From positions 119,958 to 183,957 of the forward strand of contig QRDG01000133.1 of NCBI GenBank assembly GCA_012064385.1: 64,000 bases of DNA. Direction: 5' to 3'. Below the pieces are notes generated by a model that saw only the letters and a program-made list of their open reading frames with translations, searched no databases and was not told where the DNA came from. This DNA comes from Puccinellia tenuiflora (lineage: Eukaryota; Streptophyta; Magnoliopsida; Poales; Poaceae). A program made the position numbers and the translations under genes. Of this stretch, positions 57,801 to 64,000 are shown one piece after another; position 1 is the first letter of the stretch, and every line of letters begins with the position of its first letter.

Positions 57801-58721
57801 TTAACATATGTGGTGACATATATTAAGTTAGAGCAAAGACTATATTCCATGATCAAAATATGTGGTGACATATGTTTGAGTGGGAGCTAGTTAATCATGG
57901 TCAAATATAAGGATAACATATTTCTGAGTGGGAGCCAAAGTGGTTTCACAATTTAATATGTGTATGGTGTATATTTGAGTGGGAGTTTACAACATCTTGT
58001 TTATATGAAATGGAGATTTCATAAATGTTGTAAATATTTCAGGAACCAAAAGAATAACTTATGAAGTTAGTTTGAATGTCAAATATCCATAAAGATGGAT
58101 GTATCTATGGTGGATAGATATGTTTGATAAACATTAAAGTTAGGATGTTTAATCTAAACAAGTTTTTTGAAGGAGTTCAAAATGAAAACAAGAAAAGTTC
58201 TTTGTACTTGTGAGAATTAGGTAAAACATTGAGTTAATAACTCAGTACAAATGGATGGTTGGAGGATATGTTCGCTATGAATGGTTCATAGGTCTGAACA
58301 TATAAGAACCATAAGTTTTGTATTTGACGATAAGTGACCCGAGTTCTTGGTTGAAGAACATGATAAATGAGGAGTCATTTTTCATGAAGTTGGGATGAAT
58401 TTAGTAAGTGGTAGACTTGGTCGAAGTCATAAAACCAAACTAAATTGGAGATCTCTTAAAAGTCAGAAGCACAGCGAAAGCATGATCGATATATCGAAGT
58501 GACATGAATGCACTGTCGATTTGTTGAGTCTACAATATATAGGAGTATATGATTAATTCAAGGATTACGAGATATAATATTTTGGTTTGAGAAATGGTTT
58601 CAATATTAAGTGAGTTCCAGGTGCACATGCTATGTGAAAGTCCTTTTGACTGATCATACGTCATGTAGGCATAAAAGGGAAACGAAAGTCTCACTTTTAA
58701 CCAAATATATTATATTCATCA

Positions 58722-58780
58722 TATGATGATGAGAATTATCATGTGATGATAATAGGTTTATCATGTGATGATAAAGTAAT
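58722..58780. repeat. ATCATGTGATGATAA short tandem repeat
   Basis: TCATATGATGATGAGAAT, ATCATGTGATGATAATAGG and ATCATGTGATGATAAAG in succession; inverted self-similarity allows a hairpin. Confidence 0.6.
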
Positions 58781-58947
58781 GTCAAGTTAGGTGACGTTAA
58801 TGTTTTTGCAAAGAACATAAAGAACTGTATAGTATAGAGCACGGACAGAACCTCTTCCATGAGCAAACATGATCATCACTGAGACTCCATGGGTGTTGGA
58901 TCGAGAAAATGTAAACTAGATTATTGACTCTAGTGCAAGTGGGAGAC

Positions 58948-60847
58948 TGTTGGGAATATGCCCTAGAGGCAATAATAAAATGGTTTATTAAGCATATTCA
59001 TGATAATAGTTTATTCTCCATGCTATAATTGTATTAACCGGAAACATAATACATGTGTGGAATATAAACAACCAGGTGTCCCTAGTAAGCCTCTACCGGA
59101 CTAGTTCGTTAGTCAAGAGATGGTTAGAGTTTCCTAACCATGGACTTGTTATAGTCACTTGATGACGGAGTCATATCATTAGGAGTAATGATGTGATGGA
59201 CAAGACCCAAATAATAAAGAGTTGCAATTGATCGTGTCACACAGTTTCATTGCCAACACTTTTAGTATGCCAAGTATAGTTTCCTTAGACCATGAGATTA
59301 TGTCACTCCCGTTTACCGGAGAAATGCTTTGTGGACATCAAACGTCACTTGGTAACTAGGTGATTATAAAGGTGGCTTTCAGGTATCTCCGATGGTATTT
59401 GTTGGGTGACATGAATCAAGATTGGGATTTGTCCTTCCTTGTGACGGAAAAGATATCTCTGGGCCCTCTCGGTAATATAGCATCAAGAAAGGTTGCAACC
59501 ATGTGATTAAGTGTTAATCACGGAGATCCTATATTATGGACGAGTAAAGAGAATTTGCCAGGTAACGAGATAGAACTAGATATGGAGATATCGACGATCA
59601 AATCTCGGGTAAATTAAATATCAGTGAGACAAAGGGAATCATATACGAGATTAAGAATCTCCGGCATCGTGGTTCAATCTAAAAGGAACTTCGTTGAATA
59701 TGTGGGAGTCAATATGGGCATCCCGGTCCCGCTATTGATTATTGATCTGATCATGTCTGCATGTTCTCGAACCCGTAGGGTCACACACTTAACGCTCCGA
59801 TGTAGCTAGGGTTAGCGATGAGATAATTGATGGTATGAACGAATGGTGATTCGGAGTCTCGGATGGGATCCCGGACGTCACGAGGAGTTCCGGAAGAGTC
59901 CGGAGAATAAGATTCATATAAGGAAAGTGGTTTCCGGAGGTATCGAAAAGGTTCGGGAATTTTCCGGTAGAGTACCGGAATATTCTAGAAGGTTCTAGAG
60001 GAGTCTAGAAGTGGGGCCCAAAAGTGTTTGGGGCCCACATGGGATAAGGGGTGGTGGAGTGGCCTAAAGGGCCAGCCGCACCACCTGGGCACCTAGGCCC
60101 ATGCGGGCTAGCGCAAAGCCCAAGAGGGGCCGGCCAAACCCTGGGGGGCTAGCTTGGGGGCCAAGGCACCCCAGCCGCCGGCCCTAGGGGAGGCTTGGGG
60201 GGCACCCCCCTGGCCGCCTATATAAGGAGGGGCTGGGGAGGTCTGCTGCAACCCCTGGTGCTCCTCCCCAAGCCGCCGCCCCCTCTCTCCCTTGGCCGCC
60301 GTGCGCCACCTCTCCCCCCGGAGGGCTGTCGCACTCCACCTCTCCTTGGCGCCACCTCTCCCGTAGGGCTGCTGTCATCTCCTCCACCATAGTTGCTGCA
60401 CCACCCTTAGCCGTAGGGCTGCTGCACCATGTCCTCCTTCCCCTCCTCTTGCTTGGCTTGGTGAAGCCATGCTTGTGGAGATCTACACCATCAAACGCCA
60501 CCACAACCGTCGTGGTGCCGAGATCCATCTAGCCATCTCCACCTTGCTGCGGGATCAAGAAGGCAGAGATCTACATCGAGCTGTACGTGTGGATACCGCA
60601 GAGGCGCTGCTCGTGCGGTGCTCCATCGGATTGGATCGCGTGGATAATACATCTCCTCGTGACTAGATGCGTCTAGTTGCGGGGATCGACAGACCAACCC
60701 TGCATCGACAAACGCTTTGAACGTTCTTCAAGGGTAAGAGATTGGATCTCATCTTCGCTACCTCTATCTAGTAGATCTAGATCCTTGGGGTTTATTCCGC
60801 TTGTTGCGTAGGAAATTTTTTTTGTTTTCTATGCTGCGACCCCTTCA
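58948..60847 (+). repeat. 3' LTR of the 12.46-kb element
   Basis: Pairs with 48386-50291. Substitutions are scattered (for example CCTAGTAAG against CCTATTAAG), with single-base indels in G runs of the GC-rich block. Confidence 0.88.
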
Positions 60848-61014
60848 GAGACCGCCCCGCCGCCGCCATCCTCGTGAGCCTCGTGGGCTTGACCGGCAGG
60901 TCACTCCGGCGGTGGCGCGGCGAAGAGAGAAGGAGGAGGGGCTGGTTGGGCGCTAGGGTTAGCCGCCGTCCGAGTCGCCCCGGAAGGAGCGACGCTGGGG
61001 GCTGTTTTTAGTCT
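60848..61014 (-). other. 5' end of the GC-rich retroposon
   Basis: Minus strand starts AGACTAAAAACAGCCCCCAG. Separated from the rest of the retroposon (48385 downward) by the 12.46-kb insertion. Confidence 0.55.
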
Positions 61015-61123
61015 AGTTGCGCTATGGTTGCAGCAGAATTCTCTCTGGTTGCATACTAGTTGCACGTGATTTTTATTTTAATATTTACACTTGTTGCAGC
61101 AGAATTCTCTCTGGTTGCATAAT

Positions 61124-63130
61124 GGAAAACGCTTTAGTTAGGGCGACCTAACGCGCCCTCGCGTAGGTCGCTCCGAACTGCCTCGCGCTCACGCGGCCGT
61201 GCGCAGCCCAATAGTGAAGTACGTCTTTTTTTTGCTCCAGATTCAACCCAACAACCAGTAGCTAGTTTCTTTTATTTCGGGACCAAACTAGCTAACTCAT
61301 GAACTGCATGCTGCTATATACTGCTAGTAGGTAGTAGTAGCTAGCTGGCATTTTTTTCTTTTCTATTCAGCTGCTCATCCATGCTAGCAAAGTGTAGACA
61401 TACGCCTTTGTTTTTACATGGTGGGCTGGTGGCTCCATAGTAGTCCCATGTCGGTCAACTAGCTAGCACCATCATGCAAACAACCAACTATAATAGAGCG
61501 GTTTCCTGTTGAAAAAATGGAGCGCCGCTGCTTTGCTAGCATGTGCACTGGTTTTTGGTAGCTAGTAAAATGTATGCTGATGTACACGGTTAGTTGTCGG
61601 CTAGTTTGTTCCGTCCCGCCATTCGTCGTGGTATTCGCTGCTTCGCAACGTTGTCGTGCGGGCATGGCGGCAATGTTCCGACCAAGTCGTCACCTTTCCT
61701 ATTTGAAGATGGATCCCTTTAGTCTAGACCCATAACTGTCCAATCCCTTTGACTATGAAGTTACCGACGAGATGATGGGGCAGTTAGAACGGGCTCGGGT
61801 GTCGCCTAACCTAGTGTCGTCGGGTCTCTAGCTAGTCAGATTCGTGGTCGACGGCGTCGAATCGGCGAGATAGGACCACCATTTGACGATGGTACAACTA
61901 AGTTTTCTTTTCCGATTTTCTAATGTTGCTTACGTCTATAAAAATTGTACCAAAGGCGCACAATTTTTGTTGACAAAGCACACAGGAAATGTTGCAAGTG
62001 TTTTGGTGGTGTTTGCTACAACTTTGTGTTTCTCCTTGTTTTTGATGTTGCATGCGTACTTCCAAATTGTAACAAATTCATATTATTTATGTTGTGAAGT
62101 CACACGCCAGATGTTGCAATGTATACTGGGCCTTTGCATCAAGTTTTTGTGTTTTCTTTGAATTGTTGGTGTATGTGTTTTCAAAAATATTTCAAATGCT
62201 TTTTTTGTTGTTGTCGTTTGTCATTTTTGTTGACATAGGTGATATTTTTTGTTGCAAATGAATCTGTAGCTAAAAATTTGTTGCTCAACCATTTTTGTTT
62301 TTGGTGCAAACACATGTTTTTTTGTTGTATATATTTGTGATTTTTGTTGAAACGGTTGGTGATTTTTGTTGCAAAGCAATGACCAGCAAACTAACCACGT
62401 TTTGAAACATTACCTTTTTCAAAATGTTGCAATAGTTTGTTCCAATAATAATTAAAATTGTACACGGGCTCAAGAATTTTGTTGCGATACTGGGTTTTGT
62501 TGCGATATTAGAGGTATTTTTGTTGTGGAGCTTTTTGGTTGGTATGCTACAAAAAAAGTATACTACAAATGTATAAAAATTATTTCGATTTTTTCGGTTT
62601 TTGTTGTGATGCTACATATGTGATTTTATTTGTTGTAAAAGTAGAAAAAAAATATGCTATAGGTAAACAAAAAATTGTTTTGCTTGTTTATATTTTTTTT
62701 GTGGGATTTTTGCTGCAATGGTACAACTTTGTAGTGGTGTAAGGTTCAATGGTTCGATTTTTGTTCAGTTCAAATCTATCGGTAATTTAAATATTTCTTT
62801 TTCTAAATACCTATACCTATGATATACCTGTGTAGCTTGTGTGTGGAACGATAGCCATAGAAGTTTTATTGTGGGCTCATGCAGGCCAGCTAGCAGCTAC
62901 CACGACATGACATGACAGGCTCTGAGCCTAGCTAGGTGTTTCCTCACGCGTCTGCATGCAAGTTTAGGCTTCAGCCAATCAACTGAAAATCGATGCTAGC
63001 TAAGCTGCCCGCGTAACACCGATCCAAAACGAGAAAACTAATTTCTCACCGTACGATGCGTAGAATTAGACGGCCGGAAAGGGGACCTACGTTGGGGGCG
63101 TGCTAGGGCGACCTACGCCTAGCACGCGCC
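61124..63130. mobile_element. Mutator-type non-autonomous element (member 2, inverted relative to 22197-23732)
   Basis: 9-bp TSD TTGCATAAT at 61115-61123 and 63131-63139. Left GGAAAACGCTTTAGTTAGGG then CGACCTA; right (reverse complement) GGCGCGTGCTAGGCGTAGGT. The interior at 61960-62720 is rich in TTTTTGTTGCAA units, the complement of the CAACAAAAA array in member 1. About 2.0 kb, no transposase recognised. Confidence 0.82.
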
Positions 63131-63139
63131 TTGCATAAT

Positions 63140-63458
63140 AGGGACTGAGATCCCGTGCCCCGCCTGAGGCAAGGCACGCGGTGCCACGAGGCCCAGCATC
63201 TGCCCTTCATTCCGCATCTAACGGTCAGGAACAAGTCAACGCAAAATTAGCTCTGGTCCGCCCGTCCCCTTCCTCTGTTCTCACGCGCGCGAGCCAAAAT
63301 CACCTTGGACATGGACGCTGGGCCTGCAGCTCCCGTCGCCGCACTGCTGGAAAGGACGAGAGTTCCCCGTCAGCGCGCTGTAGGAAAGGGAGAGGAGCCG
63401 CTCCGGCTGCTCCTCCATGGTGGGCTCCGGCGGCCTCCACGGTGAAAGAACAAACTAT
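63140..63458. other. Intergenic, GC-rich, no recognised gene
   Basis: A frame at 63181-63537 exists but lacks a recognisable domain. Confidence 0.35.
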
Positions 63459-64000
63459 GCCGAGATGTCGTCTAGAGGGGGGGGTGAATAGCCGATTAAC
63501 ACTTTTTCTATTTAGGGGCTTGATAATTGCGGAATAAAACTAGGTGTTTAAATTAACAAGCCAACAACCTAAAATTCTAGGTTTACCTAAAGTGCACCAA
63601 CAACTTATGCTAAACAAGGCAAGCAACAAGGTGATAGCAAGATAAAGAACTTCAAGCACGAAGGCTATCACAATGTAAATTACATAAGTAAAGCTCGGGT
63701 ATAAAAATAACCGAGGCACGCGGAGACGAGGATGTATTCCCGAGTTCCTCCTTGTTAAGGGAGTTCGTCTCGTTGGAGGGGTGTGAGCTCGCCACAAGAG
63801 GCCTACTCAAGATGTCACAAAGGCCTCACCCTATTCTCCGATGAACCGCACCCAAAGTTTTGGTTTACCTTCCACTATCGGAATCCTTCGAGGCGGATTC
63901 CGGAGCCCTTTTACAACTTCCTTGGGGCACACACCCACAACTCAATTGGGGGCTCCCAAAACGTGCCGAAGCTTCATAACTCGAAGTCTTCACGGCACCT
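63459..64000 (+). mobile_element. Start of an LTR-like sequence, cut by the window edge
   Basis: TGCCGAGATGTCGTCTAGAG followed by GGGGGGGTGAATAG is a phrase common at the start of plant SIRE/Maximus-type Copia LTRs. The sequence continues non-coding to the edge, so neither LTR end nor interior can be checked. Confidence 0.5.

Larger units (their letters stand above)
48386..60847 (+). mobile_element. Non-autonomous Copia-like LTR retrotransposon (Angela/BARE-related LTRs), 12.46 kb with nested solo LTR
   Basis: LTRs 48386-50291 (1906 bp) and 58948-60847 (1900 bp), both TGTTGGGAATATGCC...GCTGCGACCCCTTCA. Primer-binding site TGGTATCAGAGCC at 50293; polypurine tract GCAAGTGGGAGAC before 58948. 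TSD GACAC / GAGAC (one mismatch). By eye the LTRs differ at a few dozen positions, so it is young but not brand new. The interior has only a broken gag-like stretch and long AT-rich non-coding DNA, so it depends on other elements. A 3.98-kb LTR is nested at 53821-57800. Confidence 0.88.
45219..61014 (-). mobile_element. GC-rich LINE-like retroposon, split by nested LTR elements
   Basis: TSD AGTTGCGCTCTGGTT (45204-45218) and AGTTGCGCTATGGTT (61015-61029), 14 of 15 bases. Host pieces on the minus strand: 61014-60848 (GC-rich 5' end), 48385-46995 (GC-rich body) and 45342-45219 (tail with TTTATTAATTTAAAGTCGGG). About 1.67 kb once insertions are removed. The tail resembles that of 18133-19464. No reverse transcriptase; minus-strand open frames such as 47719-47276 are composition-driven. 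Two LTR elements are inserted in it. Confidence 0.65.

Overview
This window looks like nuclear DNA from a Triticeae grass (wheat, Aegilops, rye or barley group). The reasons are LTRs that open like the BARE/WIS/Angela Copia group, dense Stowaway and Mutator-type MITEs, deep nesting of retroelements, and a small family of chloroplast LEA-like genes of the cereal cold-regulated WCS19/COR14/WCOR15 type. Nothing bacterial, organellar or CRISPR-like is visible.

Host genes. The only clear host gene family is three tandem paralogues of that LEA-like gene, all on the minus strand, each built of a transit-peptide exon plus an LEA exon. Copy C (36476-37070) is intact: 165 codons, one 97-bp intron, and a TATA box, a CACGTG G-box/ABRE and a GCCGAC CRT/DRE upstream. 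Copy A (2070-2550) has lost its start codon, carries a 28-bp deletion between short direct repeats and has lost its proximal promoter. Copy B (24866-26442) has a mutated TATA box, a 955-bp transposon in its intron and a premature stop. Copies A and C lie in a direct segmental duplication (about 1-3045 against 28203-37510). It is split in C by a 5.96-kb LTR retrotransposon and a 271-bp Stowaway MITE, both absent from A.

Layout. 1-3045: duplicated block A. 3657-4287: Pack-MULE-like element. 4973-8663: decayed Copia element, broken off at an ambiguous base next to a 660-bp-period repeat (8665-9520). 9521-10635: GC-rich sequence ending in a CACTA terminus. 11405-11828: 5'-inverted LINE end. 11896-16981: internally deleted MuDR-type element with a MITE inside. 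17252-17725: Tourist/Harbinger MITE. 17745-20330: decayed LINE reverse transcriptase interrupted by a retroposon. 20418-21927 and 22197-23732: Mutator-type elements. 24480-26810: block B. 27133-28092: SINE and MITEs. 28203-37510: block C. 37510-45200: intergenic DNA with MITEs and a hAT-like element. 45219-61014: one GC-rich retroposon expanded by a solo LTR and by a 12.46-kb non-autonomous Copia-like element that itself holds a 3.98-kb solo LTR. 61124-63130: second member of the 22197 family, opposite orientation. From about 63459: start of another LTR-like sequence running off the window.

Working picture. A cold-gene cluster expanded by local duplication; two of three copies decayed by different routes while mobile elements filled the spaces. 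I see no intact autonomous element. Element boundaries rest mainly on target-site duplications (TSDs) and matching ends read directly. Family names and functions are inference from remembered motifs; no database search was possible.
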